A stretch of DNA of 64,000 nt from Stenotrophomonas maltophilia (GTDB lineage: Bacteria; Pseudomonadota; Gammaproteobacteria; Xanthomonadales; Xanthomonadaceae), in contig NZ_CP154630.1 of assembly GCF_039555535.1 (NCBI RefSeq), positions 4,167,001 to 4,231,000 on the forward strand, given 5' to 3'. Under the pieces are notes generated by a model. It searched no databases. It worked only from the letters and a program-made list of their open reading frames with translations, and was not told where the DNA came from. A program made the translations under genes and the position numbers. Positions 42,393 through 55,454 of the stretch are shown piece after piece; position 1 is the stretch's first letter, and every line of letters begins with the position of its first letter.

Positions 42393-43610
42393 ATGGACAT
42401 CCGCCCCATCCTCAGCACGCTGCGCCGGCACAAGACCGCCGCTGCCCTGATCGTGCTGGAAGTCGCACTGACCTGCGCCATCGTCTGCAACGCGCTGTTC
42501 CTGGTCAGCCAGCGCGTGGAAAAGATCAGCATGCCCAGCGGCATCGCCGAGAGCGAACTGGTAATGCTGCGCGTCAGTGGCATCGGCAAGCAGACCGACG
42601 CCATGGCCCGCACCCGCGAGGACCTGGCATCGCTGCGTGCGATTCCCGGCGTCAGCAACGTCACGATCATCAACCAGATCCCCTTCCGCAACGGTTCCTC
42701 CAGCAGCAGCATCTCGCGCGTGATCGACCAGGAACGGCCGACCACCAACGCCTCGATGTACACCCTGTCCGAGAACGGGCTGGCGACGATGGGCATCAAT
42801 CTGATCGCCGGCCGCGATTTCCTGCCCGACGAGTACCAGAACTTCGAAGACGTCAGCAAGGGCGGCGCCAAGGAAAAGGCCATCCCGGTCATCCTCACCC
42901 AGGCCACCGCCGCCAAGATGGAGCCCAATGGCAGTGCGCTGGGCAAGACCTATTACATGGGCAAGCAGTCGCTGCACGTGGTCGGCATCGTCGACACGCT
43001 CAGCACGCCCAATGGCTGGAATGACAACTGGACCAACTCGATGCTGCTGCCGATCCGCCGCACCTTCGACGACGGTGGCACCTACATCCTGCGCACCTCG
43101 CCCGAACGCCGCCAGGACGTGCTCGACGCCGGTGCCGCCGCGCTGGAACGCAACGACCCGAACCGGCTGATGCGCGACAAGCTGACCTATGAAGACCAGC
43201 GCAAGGACTTCTTCAAGAACGACCGCGCGATGGTCGGCCTGCTGATCACCGTCAGCATCTCGCTGCTGGTGGTCACCGCGCTGGGCATCATCGGCCTGGC
43301 CAGCTTCTGGGTGCAGCAGCGCAGCAAGCAGATCGGCATCCGCCGTGCGCTGGGCGCCACTCGCGGGCAGATCCTGCGCTACTTCCAGACCGAGAACTTC
43401 CTGCTGGCCACGCTGGGCATCGTGCTGGGCATGCTGGCGGCGTACGCGATCAACCTGGCGTTGATGAACCTGTACGAGCTGCCGCGCATGCCGCTGTACT
43501 ACCTGCCGCTGGGTGCGCTGCTGCTGTGGGTGCTGGGCCAGATCGCGGTGTTCGGTCCGGCCCGGCGTGCGGCGGCGGTACCGCCTGCGGTCGCCACGCG
43601 GGGCGCGTGA
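42393..43610 (+). CDS. MacB-like ABC permease (second of two)
   Basis: A 405-residue permease with the same plan as its upstream neighbour but distinct in sequence. Helix 1 is TAAALIVLEVALTCAIVCNALFLV; the periplasmic domain contains MLPIRRTFDDGGTYILR; and the FtsX domain has MVGLLITVSISLLVVTALGIIGLASF and QQRSKQIGIRRALGATRGQILRYFQTENFLLATLGIVLGMLAAY. The MacB coupling motif RRALGATRGQI is clear in both permeases. ACGAGGACT precedes the ATG. The PDZ-protein gene begins one base after its stop codon. Confidence 0.9.
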   Translation: MDIRPILSTLRRHKTAAALIVLEVALTCAIVCNALFLVSQRVEKISMPSGIAESELVMLRVSGIGKQTDAMARTREDLASLRAIPGVSNVTIINQIPFRNGSSSSSISRVIDQERPTTNASMYTLSENGLATMGINLIAGRDFLPDEYQNFEDVSKGGAKEKAIPVILTQATAAKMEPNGSALGKTYYMGKQSLHVVGIVDTLSTPNGWNDNWTNSMLLPIRRTFDDGGTYILRTSPERRQDVLDAGAAALERNDPNRLMRDKLTYEDQRKDFFKNDRAMVGLLITVSISLLVVTALGIIGLASFWVQQRSKQIGIRRALGATRGQILRYFQTENFLLATLGIVLGMLAAYAINLALMNLYELPRMPLYYLPLGALLLWVLGQIAVFGPARRAAAVPPAVATRGA

Positions 43611-43611
43611 G

Positions 43612-44004
43612 ATGCGTGCCTGCGCGATGTGCCTGATCCTGCTTCTGCCACTGCCGGCGCTGGCCGGTGGTGGCAGCGCACAGACGCTGGAATGGCGCCA
43701 GGATGGAGCGCGGCTGTCGCTGCGCTCGACCGAAGGGCAAGTGCATGTGGAGGCCGCCAGCCCGGAAGCACGCTTCGGCGTGCGCAGCGGTGATCGCATC
43801 CTCCGCGTGGACGACACGGCGGTGCGCCGGGTCGAACACCTTGCCGTGGCCCTGCGCCATTCCAACGCAGCCACCGCCTACCTGTTGCTGCGCCGCGACA
43901 GACGCGAACTGACGGTGGCGGTCGACGCGGCGGCCTGGCGCCAGGCGCTGGACGCGCCACCGCCACCAGCGCCGCCAGCGCCCCCGGCCCGGCCCCAGCG
44001 CTGA
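43612..44004 (+). CDS. Exported PDZ-domain protein of the exporter operon
   Basis: A 130-residue protein with a signal peptide (MRACAMCLILLLPLPALAGGGSAQ) and a compact PDZ-like domain, about 25-110: ARFGVRSGDRILRVDDTAVRRVEHLAVALRHSNAATAYLLLRRD. A proline-rich tail (PPPPAPPAPPARPQR) follows. There is no protease domain. It starts one base after the second permease stop, so it is translationally linked with the transporter. A role in handling peptides or proteins in the periplasm, or in sensing for the kinase, is possible. I know of no standard MacAB operon that carries such a gene. Confidence 0.82.
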   Translation: MRACAMCLILLLPLPALAGGGSAQTLEWRQDGARLSLRSTEGQVHVEAASPEARFGVRSGDRILRVDDTAVRRVEHLAVALRHSNAATAYLLLRRDRRELTVAVDAAAWRQALDAPPPPAPPAPPARPQR

Positions 44005-44127
44005 GCGAGGGTCGCTCCTGCACAGCCACGGGTTTGGCTATGCTTGATGGGTGGCGCCGGGCTCTCCCGGTGCGTGGACACGAACGGCTCCATCGGCGCC
44101 GCCCATCCCTTTCTGCAGAACCGCTTG

Positions 44128-45474
44128 ATGCCCGCGATCCTGATCATCGACGACAACGCCAGCGTGGGCACCGCGCTGGACGTGCTGTTCTCCCTGCACG
44201 ACATCGACACCCTGCAGGCGCAGACGCCCGCAGACGGGTTGGCTCTGCTCGAATCACAGCCGGTCGACCTGGTCATCCAGGACATGAATTTCAGCGAGGA
44301 CACCACTTCCGGTGAGGAGGGCGAGGCCCTGTTCGCACAGATCCGTGCGCGCCACCCTGACCTGCCGGTGATCCTGCTGACCGCCTGGACCCACCTGAGC
44401 AGTGCGGTGGACCTGGTCAAGGCCGGTGCCGCCGACTACCTGGCCAAGCCCTGGGACGACCGCAAGCTGATGACCACGGTCAACAACCTGCTGGAACTGT
44501 CCGAGGCACGCCGCGAGCTGGACCGCCGGCGCACGCGTGAACTGCGCCAGCGCAATGCGCTGGAAGCGAAGTACGACCTGTGCGGTGCAGTGGTCGCCGA
44601 TCCGGCCAGCGAGCGTGTGGTCACCCTGGCCTGTCAGGTTGCACGCTCGGAACTGCCGGTGCTGATCACCGGCCCCAACGGCGCCGGCAAGGAAAAGATC
44701 GCGCAGATCATCCAGGCCAATTCACTGGTGGCCAAGGGTCCGTTCGTGGCGGTCAACTGCGGCGCGCTGCCCTCGGAACTGATCGAAGCCGAGCTGTTCG
44801 GTGCCGAAGCCGGTGCATATACCGGCGCCAACAAGGCACGCGAAGGCAAATTCGAAGCCGCCGATGGTGGCACCCTCTTCCTGGATGAGATCGGAAACCT
44901 GTCGCTGGGCGGGCAGATGAAACTGCTGCGTGTGCTGGAAACCGGCCGCTTCGAGCGCCTGGGCTCCAACCGCGAACGCCAGGTCAAGGTCCGCGTGGTC
45001 AGCGCGACCAATGCCGACCTGCCGGCGATGATCCGCGACGGCACCTTCCGCGAAGACCTCTATTACCGCCTCAATACGGTGGAACTGGTGCTGCCGCCGC
45101 TGGCCGAACGACCGGGCGACATCGTGCCGCTGGCCGAGCGCTTCCTGGCCGCCGGCAAACCGCTGTCCAGCGCGGCCACCGCAGCGCTGCAGCGGCATCC
45201 GTGGCCGGGCAACGTGCGCGAACTGCGCAACGTGATCCAGCGTGCCGAACTGCTGGCCACCGGCAACCGTATCGAAGTGGGCGATCTCAACCTGCCGCGC
45301 GCAGCCGTCGCACCGCGACCCGCACCCAGCGCAGGCAATGATCCCGACCGCGCACGCATCGAGGATGTACTGGCGCGCAACCATGGCGTCATCGCCCAGG
45401 CCGCCGCCGAGCTTGGCCTGAGCCGCCAGGCGCTGTACCGGCGCATGGACCGCCACGGTATTCCACGCGAATGA
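44128..45474 (+). CDS. NtrC-family sigma-54-activating response regulator
   Basis: A 448-residue enhancer-binding response regulator. The receiver (1-120) has acidic D8/D9, phospho-acceptor D52 in VIQDMNFSED, Thr in LLTAWT and Lys in YLAKPWDD. The AAA+ domain has Walker A GPNGAGKEKIAQII, the sigma-54 contact loop GAYTGA, and Walker B GGTLFLDEIGN, with RELRN and sensor II helices. The C-terminal Fis-type HTH is AQAAAELGLSRQALYRRMDRHGIPRE. It overlaps the kinase gene by four bases. The ATG at 44128 begins exactly at the receiver (MPAILIIDDN). It probably activates the sigma-54 promoter of its own operon. Confidence 0.95.
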   Translation: MPAILIIDDNASVGTALDVLFSLHDIDTLQAQTPADGLALLESQPVDLVIQDMNFSEDTTSGEEGEALFAQIRARHPDLPVILLTAWTHLSSAVDLVKAGAADYLAKPWDDRKLMTTVNNLLELSEARRELDRRRTRELRQRNALEAKYDLCGAVVADPASERVVTLACQVARSELPVLITGPNGAGKEKIAQIIQANSLVAKGPFVAVNCGALPSELIEAELFGAEAGAYTGANKAREGKFEAADGGTLFLDEIGNLSLGGQMKLLRVLETGRFERLGSNRERQVKVRVVSATNADLPAMIRDGTFREDLYYRLNTVELVLPPLAERPGDIVPLAERFLAAGKPLSSAATAALQRHPWPGNVRELRNVIQRAELLATGNRIEVGDLNLPRAAVAPRPAPSAGNDPDRARIEDVLARNHGVIAQAAAELGLSRQALYRRMDRHGIPRE

Positions 45475-46823
45475 AACGACGCTCGTTCACTTTCCGCCTG
45501 TTCCTGCGCCTGCTGCCGGTGTTGGCACTGGCGGCGGCACTGCCGTGGCTGCTGGCCTACTGGATGGACCATGGTTGGGTGGTGACCACGGTATCGGCGC
45601 TGATCCTGCTGTCGCTGATGTGGTGGACCCTGCGCCGCGCGACGGCGCCGGTACGCTCGCTGATGCGTGCGCTGGCGGGTACCACCAGCAGTTATCGCGA
45701 CGGCGAATACAACTTCGGCGTGCACTGGCCTGGGAACGACGAGCTGGGCGATCTGGTGCAGGCCCACCGCGAGCTGGGCGACGTACTGCGCGCGCAGCGA
45801 CAGGGACTGGTGCAACGCGAGCTGCTGCTGGACACCATGGTGCAGAACACACCGGTGGCGATGCTGCTGATCGCCTCCGGCGGTGATGGCGTGGCCCGCG
45901 TGGTGTTCTCAAACCTGGCGGCGCGCAAGCTGCTGCACGGCGGCTGGAAGCTGGAAGGCCAGCGCCTGGAAGACGTTCTGGAACAGGTGCCGGTGGAACT
46001 GCGCGATGCCATCGCCCGTGGCGGTGACAGCCTGTTCGCGGTACATGCCGATGGCGAAGACGGCGACGAGGACGATGAGCAGGTCTACCACCTCTCGCGC
46101 CGCGCGTTCCAGCTCAACGGCCGCCCGCACGACCTGTTGCTGGTGCGGCTGCTGACGGCTGAACTGCGCCGCCAGGAAGTGCAGACCTGGAAGAAGGTGA
46201 TCCGGGTGATCAGCCACGAGCTCAACAACTCCCTTGCGCCGATCGCTTCGCTCGCCCATTCCGGCGGCGTGCTGGTGCAGCGCGAGCGCTTCGACCGGCT
46301 GCCCGAGATCTTCACCACCATCGAGGACCGCGCGCGCCATCTGGAAGGCTTCATCCGCGGCTATGCACGCTTTGCCAAGCTGCCGCAGCCGCAGCTGCAG
46401 ACCGTGCACTGGGCACCGTTCCTGTCCAGCCTGCGCCAGCAGATTCCGTTCGGCATGGATCGCGAGCCGGACGAGGCGCTGAGCAGCCGCATCGACATCG
46501 CGCAGTTCGGGCAGGCGTTGTTGAACCTGCTCAAGAACGCACATGAAGCGTGCGCCGAAGCCGATCCACCCAACGATGACGTGCAGGTGCAGCTGACGCG
46601 GCTGCCGCAGTGGCTGCGCCTGGACGTGCTGGATCGTGGCAAAGGCATGAACGAACAGGTGCTGCAGAACGCACTGATGCCGTTCTATTCGACCAAGCGC
46701 AACGGCACCGGGCTGGGGCTGGCGCTGACGCGCGAGATCGTGGAGGCACACGGCGGGCGCGTGTCACTGCAGAATCGCGGCGATGGTGGATTGTGCGTGT
46801 CGATCCTGCTGCCGGTGGGTTGA
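45471..46823 (+). CDS. Sensor histidine kinase partner of the sigma-54 regulator
   Basis: A 450-residue membrane kinase. Two helices (LFLRLLPVLALAAALPWLLAYW and VVTTVSALILLSLMWWTL) enclose only a very short periplasmic loop (MDHGW), so it may sense membrane state or a partner protein rather than a free ligand. A HAMP-like region follows, then a PAS domain (about 120-230) and the phospho-acceptor His249 in RVISHELNNSLAPI. The ATPase has N-box FGQALLNLLKNAHEA, G1 DRGKGMNE and G2 GTGLGLALTREIVEAHGG. It starts at the ATGA overlapping the regulator stop and ends the operon. Confidence 0.93.
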   Translation: MKRRSFTFRLFLRLLPVLALAAALPWLLAYWMDHGWVVTTVSALILLSLMWWTLRRATAPVRSLMRALAGTTSSYRDGEYNFGVHWPGNDELGDLVQAHRELGDVLRAQRQGLVQRELLLDTMVQNTPVAMLLIASGGDGVARVVFSNLAARKLLHGGWKLEGQRLEDVLEQVPVELRDAIARGGDSLFAVHADGEDGDEDDEQVYHLSRRAFQLNGRPHDLLLVRLLTAELRRQEVQTWKKVIRVISHELNNSLAPIASLAHSGGVLVQRERFDRLPEIFTTIEDRARHLEGFIRGYARFAKLPQPQLQTVHWAPFLSSLRQQIPFGMDREPDEALSSRIDIAQFGQALLNLLKNAHEACAEADPPNDDVQVQLTRLPQWLRLDVLDRGKGMNEQVLQNALMPFYSTKRNGTGLGLALTREIVEAHGGRVSLQNRGDGGLCVSILLPVG

Positions 46824-46871
46824 GCGGGTCGATCGGGGCTGCCGGTAGTCGCCCCCTGGTCGGCCAGTCAG

Positions 46872-46917
46872 TAGATCCACGCCATGCGTGGATATGTCGA
46901 CCAAGGTCGGCAGCTAC
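46872..46917. repeat. SMAG-type palindrome after the kinase gene
   Basis: GTAGATCCACGCCATGCGTGGAT followed by a GTCGACC / GGTCGGC-type arm ending in CTAC. It overlaps the first bases of the GNAT stop region at 46914 and probably closes the operon. Confidence 0.75.
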
Positions 46918-47447
46918 CAGGCGCGCCGCATCGCGACCCGCAGATGCATCGGAAACCCGAGCGCGGCCTCTTCGGCCATCACCGACTGCAGTCCGGCTCC
47001 CCACTCCGCCTCCGGCACGGCGGCGAACCCTTCGCTGGCATAGAAGCCCGCATTCCACGGCACGTCGGACAACGTGGACAGCACCGCCGAGCGATAGCCT
47101 TCCACCCGGGCCTGCACCAATGCGTGGCGCAACAACGCGCGCCCAAGACCTTGCCGCGCATGCGCAGGATCCACATCCATCTGCAACACGTGGAACTCAC
47201 CCGCCAGTTCGCCGGCAAGCAGATAGCCGGCGATGCCACCGTCAGCCGCGTCCACCACCCACAGCTGCCGGCGCTCGAGGCCCTCCTGTAATGTCGCCAG
47301 GTCCAGGCCATGCCCGGCGAACACCGGATAGGCCTCATGGCCCTTCAACAGCTCGCCGGCGCGCTGCTCGATGCTGGGCAGCACACCGAGTTCTTCGGCG
47401 CGAGGAAGGCGGGGCTCAGGACTTCTTGAGCGGGCGCTTCCAGCCAT
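46914..47447 (-). CDS. GNAT-family N-acetyltransferase
   Basis: A 177-residue acetyl-CoA-dependent acyltransferase. The acetyl-CoA motif A is [33 protein letters not shown] (Q/RxxGxG), and motif B follows in [20 protein letters not shown]. The ATG at 47447 lies inside the 3' end of glmU, so the two genes overlap by 32 bp and are probably co-transcribed from the glmU side. The acceptor (amine or protein N-terminus) cannot be told. A GTG further upstream would add 7 residues and overlap glmU more deeply. Confidence 0.85.
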   Translation of the reverse strand: MAGSARSRSPEPRLPRAEELGVLPSIEQRAGELLKGHEAYPVFAGHGLDLATLQEGLERRQLWVVDAADGGIAGYLLAGELAGEFHVLQMDVDPAHARQGLGRALLRHALVQARVEGYRSAVLSTLSDVPWNAGFYASEGFAAVPEAEWGAGLQSVMAEEAALGFPMHLRVAMRRAW

Positions 47448-48783
47448 CGATGGTTTCCTGTCGTGCACGCGCCAGTGTCAGCTTGCCATCCGGCGCGTTG
47501 CGGGTGATGACCGAACCGGCGGCAATGGTCGCCCCGTCGCCAATGGTCACCGGCGCTACCAGCGAACTGTTGGAGCCGATGAACGCGTTGTCGCCGATGG
47601 TGGTGGTCGACTTGTTCACGCCATCGTAGTTGCAGGTGATGGTGCCGGCGCCGATGTTCACCTTGCTGCCGATCACCGCATCGCCCAGGTAGGTGAGGTG
47701 ATTGGCCTTGCTGCCCACACCCAGCGTGACCTTCTTGGTCTCGACGAAGTTGCCGACGTGCACGCCATCGGCCAGCACGGTGCCCGGGCGCAGCCGCGCG
47801 AACGGGCCGATCTGCGCAGCGCCTTCGGTGACCACGCCTTCCAGATCGCAATGCGCGCGCACCTCGGTGCCCGGCCCGAGGTTGACGTCCTTCAGGCGGT
47901 TGAACGGGCCGACGGTGACGCCGTCACCGAGCACGATGTTGCCTTCCAGCACCACGTCGACATCGATCAGCACGTCGCTGCCGACGGTGACGGTGCCGCG
48001 GATGTCCAGCCGTGCCGGGTCGCGCACGCGCGCGCCCTGCGCGCACAGCGCACGCACCGCGCGACGCTGCCAGGCACGCTCCAGCTGCGACAGCTGCCAG
48101 GGGTCGTTTGCACCTTCGGCCTCCTGCGCATCGGCCACCAGCGCCATTTCGGCCGGTGTGTACTCGTGCGCGGCAAAAGCAAAGAGATCGGTGAGGTAGT
48201 ACTCGCCCTGTGCGTTGCTGTTCGACAGCTGCGACAGCCAGCGGCGCAGCGCGGTCGATTCCGCGGCGATGATGCCGGTGTTGATCGTACGCACGCGCAG
48301 CTGGTCATCGGTGGCGTCCTTCTGCTCGATGATCGCGCCGACCTTACCCTCGGCATCGCGCAGCACGCGGCCATAGCCGGTCGGGTCATCCACCTCGGCC
48401 ACAAGTACCGCCAGCCGGCCCGGCTGCGCCAGAAGGTCGCGCAGGGTCTGCGCACGGATCAGCGGCACATCGCCGTACAGGACCAGCACCTGCGCCAGGT
48501 CGGGAACCTGGGGCATCGCCTGCGCCACCGCGTGGCCGGTGCCGAGCTGTTGCGCCTGCTCGGCCCATTGCAGGTCGGGCTGTCCGGCGAAGTACTGACG
48601 CACCGCCTCACCGCCATGGCCATGGACCACGTGTATCGCCGTCGGCTGGAGCTCACGGGCCGCATCGATCACGTGCGCCAGCATCGGCTTGCCCGCGATC
48701 GGCTGCAGCACCTTCGGCAGCACCGACTTCATGCGCTTGCCAGCGCCGGCGGCGAGGATGATGACGTGCAGGGGTTGGGTCAT
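47416..48783 (-). CDS. glmU: Bifunctional GlcNAc-1-phosphate uridylyltransferase / glucosamine-1-phosphate acetyltransferase
   Basis: A 455-residue bifunctional enzyme that makes UDP-GlcNAc. The N-terminal pyrophosphorylase (1-228) starts [31 protein letters not shown], with the active-site consensus LAAGxGxRMxS and LYGDVPLI. The C-terminal left-handed beta-helix (about 250-455) shows hexapeptide repeats such as [27 protein letters not shown] and ends with the acetyl-CoA site. It is downstream of the atp operon in the opposite gene context typical of many bacteria (atpC then glmU). It supplies UDP-GlcNAc together with GlmS. Confidence 0.97.
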   Translation of the reverse strand: MTQPLHVIILAAGAGKRMKSVLPKVLQPIAGKPMLAHVIDAARELQPTAIHVVHGHGGEAVRQYFAGQPDLQWAEQAQQLGTGHAVAQAMPQVPDLAQVLVLYGDVPLIRAQTLRDLLAQPGRLAVLVAEVDDPTGYGRVLRDAEGKVGAIIEQKDATDDQLRVRTINTGIIAAESTALRRWLSQLSNSNAQGEYYLTDLFAFAAHEYTPAEMALVADAQEAEGANDPWQLSQLERAWQRRAVRALCAQGARVRDPARLDIRGTVTVGSDVLIDVDVVLEGNIVLGDGVTVGPFNRLKDVNLGPGTEVRAHCDLEGVVTEGAAQIGPFARLRPGTVLADGVHVGNFVETKKVTLGVGSKANHLTYLGDAVIGSKVNIGAGTITCNYDGVNKSTTTIGDNAFIGSNSSLVAPVTIGDGATIAAGSVITRNAPDGKLTLARARQETIDGWKRPLKKS

Positions 48784-48860
48784 GGGAACGGCAGTCCGTG
48801 GTTCGTTGCCGATGATTCTAGAGCGTGCGCCGTTAACATGGGCATCCCTCCCCCTTCGCC

Positions 48861-49250
48861 ATGCCGATGAGCCTCATCCGCCAGGGAAGCGCCTACCTCG
48901 TCATCGGGCTCGTGCAGCTGCTGCTCGACTGGCTCGTGTTCGTGGCCGCCACCGCGCTGGGCATGCCAGTGGCGCCGGCCAACGTCGCCGGGCGCCTGGC
49001 CGGCATGCTGCTGGGCTTCTGGCTCAACGGCCGCTACACCTTCGCCGAGGCGGGCGCACACAGGCTGGGCTGGAAGCGCTTTGCCCGCTTCTTCGGGCTG
49101 TGGCTGCTGATGACCGCGGCAAGCACGCTGCTGGTGAGCCTGGTCGATCACGCGCTCGGCCTGCAGTACACCTGGCTGGCCAAGCCGCTGGTGGAAGGTG
49201 CGCTGGCCTTCGTGTCGTTCCTGCTGATGCGCTACGTGGTGTATCGCTGA
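48861..49250 (+). CDS. GtrA/DPMS-family membrane protein
   Basis: A 129-residue protein with four predicted helices: [68 protein letters not shown] and [19 protein letters not shown]. The conserved WLNGRYTF and LRYVVYR-type ends are GtrA-family signs. In other bacteria GtrA-like proteins flip lipid-linked glucose for O-antigen modification, usually next to GtrB-type glycosyltransferases. Here no such gene is next to it: glmU is divergent and the atp operon converges. The role is therefore unassigned. Confidence 0.85.
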   Translation: MPMSLIRQGSAYLVIGLVQLLLDWLVFVAATALGMPVAPANVAGRLAGMLLGFWLNGRYTFAEAGAHRLGWKRFARFFGLWLLMTAASTLLVSLVDHALGLQYTWLAKPLVEGALAFVSFLLMRYVVYR

Positions 49251-49284
49251 GACCGCGCCAGGATCTGGAAGCGGAACCGGAACG

Positions 49285-49371
49285 GTAGAGTCGACTGTTG
49301 GTCGACTGCTCTTCCGTGAGGTCGCGAAAGTCCCGCGCTGCGCGCGGTAGTCGACTGACAGTCGACTCTAC
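49285..49371. repeat. SMAG-type double palindrome
   Basis: GTAGAGTCGACTGTTGGTCGAC and the inverted GTCGACTGACAGTCGACTCTAC with a spacer. It is almost the same as the elements at 14450 and 58017 and lies between convergent GtrA and atpC. Confidence 0.9.
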
Positions 49372-49385
49372 CCGGCAACCCAAAC

Positions 49386-49414
49386 AAAAACGCCGGCACA
49401 AGGCCGGCGTTTTC
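49386..49414. terminator. Terminator of the atp operon
   Basis: AAAAACGCCGGC, loop ACAAG, GCCGGCGTTTT, about 20 bp downstream of atpC on the minus strand. It could also act on the GtrA side. Confidence 0.85.
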
Positions 49415-49434
49415 GTGGATGCAGCGCGTGAACC

Positions 49435-49857
49435 TCAGTGCTTGAGCGTCTTGCGCAGGCGTTCCAGGGCCTGCAGCTGGACAACGGCTTCGGCCAGCTT
49501 CTGCTGGGCTTCGGCCACTTCCATGGCTTCACCGCGGTTGGCCAGGATGCGCTCGGCTTCTTCCTTGGCCTTGCGGACCGAGGCTTCGTCGATGTCCTGC
49601 GCGCGGATCGCGGTGTCGGCCAGCACGGTCACCACCTGCGGCTGAACTTCCAGGATGCCGCCGGAAATGGCGAAATCCAGCTGCTCGCCGTTCGGCGTGG
49701 TCACCACCACCTTGCCCGGCTTCAGGCGGGTGATCAGCGGCGCGTGCTTGGGCGCGATGCCCAGTTCGCCCAGCTCACCGGTGGCCACGACCAGGGTCGC
49801 TTCGCCACGGAAGATTTCCTGCTCGGCGCTGACGATGTCGCAACGGATCGTGCTCAT
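49435..49857 (-). CDS. atpC: F1 ATP synthase epsilon subunit
   Basis: A 140-residue central-stalk subunit that couples rotor to catalysis and inhibits ATP hydrolysis. The N-terminal beta-sandwich (1-85) starts [50 protein letters not shown]. The C-terminal helical hairpin (90-140) is [40 protein letters not shown]. It is the last gene of the operon, 113 bp after atpD, and is followed by a terminator. Confidence 0.97.
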   Translation of the reverse strand: MSTIRCDIVSAEQEIFRGEATLVVATGELGELGIAPKHAPLITRLKPGKVVVTTPNGEQLDFAISGGILEVQPQVVTVLADTAIRAQDIDEASVRKAKEEAERILANRGEAMEVAEAQQKLAEAVVQLQALERLRKTLKH

Positions 49858-49970
49858 GCAAATCTCTTCGCTGTTCGCGGCGGCGCAATGCCACCGTGGG
49901 AGTCCACCGGCGCGGGCGGTTGCCCGGCGCCGGCGTCAGGTCGGGCAGGATCGCTCCCGCCCGCCCCGGA

Positions 49971-52279
<2,309 letters not shown>

Positions 52280-52296
52280 CTCTTGTTTCCCGTGGC

Positions 52297-52314
52297 GCGG
52301 GGCTGATGCCCCGC
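52297..52314. repeat. Hairpin in the atpA-atpG gap
   Basis: GCGGGGC, TGAT loop, GCCCCGC, in transcribed sequence between atpA and atpG. Confidence 0.5.
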
Positions 52315-52341
52315 GTTGTTCAACCGTTTGTCATCTGGTCC

Positions 52342-52366
52342 AGCGGAGCCAGCGGCTCCGCTCTAC
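52342..52366. repeat. Half SMAG-like hairpin in the atpA-atpG gap
   Basis: AGCGGAGCC, AGC loop, GGCTCCGCTCTAC: only the CTAC end of a SMAG unit remains. It adds a second RNA hairpin between atpA and atpG. Confidence 0.5.
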
Positions 52367-52376
52367 AGGACCGCGA

Positions 52377-53924
<1,548 letters not shown>

Positions 53925-53968
53925 CGTCAAGTCCTAGTGCCGGCAGCGGGGCCGGACGTTAAATGAAT

Positions 53969-54496
53969 TCAGTTAGCGAGCGCGGTCTGCAGACGGGCCA
54001 GCTTGCCCTTCAGCGAACCATCGATGACCACGTCGCCGGCGTCGATCACGGCGCCGCCGATCAGCGAGGCATCGACCGCGGTGGTCACGTCGACCTCGCG
54101 GTTGAAGCGCTTGCGCAGCGCGACCTTGATCGCGTCCAGTTCACCGGCCGACAGTTCGGCGGCCGAGGTGACGGTGGCCTTGACCACGTGCTCGGCTTCG
54201 GCGCGCAGGGCGTCGAACATGCCGGAGATTTCCGGCAGCAGCGGCAGACGATGCGATTCGGCCAGAATGGCCAGGAAGCGCGAGTAGGTCTCGCCGTGCG
54301 ACACCGGCGCCAGCAGGGCGACGGCGTCGTCACGACCCAGCTCCGGGTTGGCGAGCAGGGCCGCCACGCGCGGGTCGGCGGCGACGTGGGCGGAGAACGC
54401 CAGGGCGTCCGACCACGGCGCGAACGCGCCTTCGTCGCGCGCGGTCGCGAACGCGGCGCGGGCGTACGGGCGGGCAAGCGTGAGGGCCTGGCTCAT
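53969..54496 (-). CDS. atpH: F1 ATP synthase delta subunit
   Basis: A 175-residue peripheral-stalk subunit that ties F1 alpha to the b dimer. It starts MSQALTLARPYARAAFATARDEGAFAPWSDAL, the usual helical N-terminal domain, and ends VDASLIGGAVIDAGDVVIDGSLKGKLARLQTALAN, the family C-terminal motif. Its start lies 2 bp after the atpF stop, so translation is probably coupled. Confidence 0.97.
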   Translation of the reverse strand: MSQALTLARPYARAAFATARDEGAFAPWSDALAFSAHVAADPRVAALLANPELGRDDAVALLAPVSHGETYSRFLAILAESHRLPLLPEISGMFDALRAEAEHVVKATVTSAAELSAGELDAIKVALRKRFNREVDVTTAVDASLIGGAVIDAGDVVIDGSLKGKLARLQTALAN

Positions 54497-54498
54497 CC

Positions 54499-54969
54499 TT
54501 AGATCTCCGAGGCCAGCTCGTCGAGCAGCGCCTTGTGGGCGTTGGCGTCGATTTCGCGCTTGAGCAGCTTTTCGGCACCGGTCACGGCCAGCGCTGACAC
54601 CTGCTTGCGCAGATCTTCACGGGCACGGTTGGCGGCGGCGTCGATTTCAGCCTGGGCCAGTTCCTTCTGACGGGTGGCTTCGGTGATCGCTTCGTTGCGG
54701 GCAGCATCGACGATCTGGTTGGCACGTGCGTGGGCCTGATCGATGATCTCGTTGGCCTTGGTGCGTGCTTCCTTCAGCGCTTCGTTGACCTTCTCCTGCG
54801 CCTGGGCCAGATCTTTCTGGCTGCGGTCGGCAGCAGCGAGGCCTTCAGCAATCTTCTGCTGGCGCTCTTCGATCGCGTTCATCAGCGGCGGCCAGATCTT
54901 GGTCGCGATGATCCAGATCAGACCAGCGAAGGCCAGCGCCTGCGCAAGAAGGGTGAAATTGATATTCAT
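54499..54969 (-). CDS. atpF: Fo ATP synthase b subunit
   Basis: A 156-residue stator stalk protein. One N-terminal membrane helix ([27 protein letters not shown]) is followed by a long charged coiled-coil, about 30-156, rich in Ala, Glu, Lys and Gln ([43 protein letters not shown]). The ATG at 54969 gives MNINFTLL, the typical start. It lies about 106 bp after atpE. Confidence 0.97.
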   Translation of the reverse strand: MNINFTLLAQALAFAGLIWIIATKIWPPLMNAIEERQQKIAEGLAAADRSQKDLAQAQEKVNEALKEARTKANEIIDQAHARANQIVDAARNEAITEATRQKELAQAEIDAAANRAREDLRKQVSALAVTGAEKLLKREIDANAHKALLDELASEI

Positions 54970-55075
54970 GGTTAGCTCGATCGCTGGTTTCGGGGTGGAC
55001 GCGCCGCCGTAGCGGCGCATCCGGCCTTCATCCGAAACCGGGTGCATCAGCACCCGGTCGTCTCAAACCGCTGTA

Positions 55076-55405
<330 letters not shown>

Positions 55406-55454
55406 CTAAGGGTGATGAAACGGATGAAGGTTGAAACGCGTTGAAGCTTGAAAC

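Noticed and set aside
44044..44127. Earlier ATG for the sigma-54 regulator, adding 28 residues
   Set aside because: The extra residues precede a typical receiver start and show no conserved feature; a TATGCT -10-like box lies just before it.
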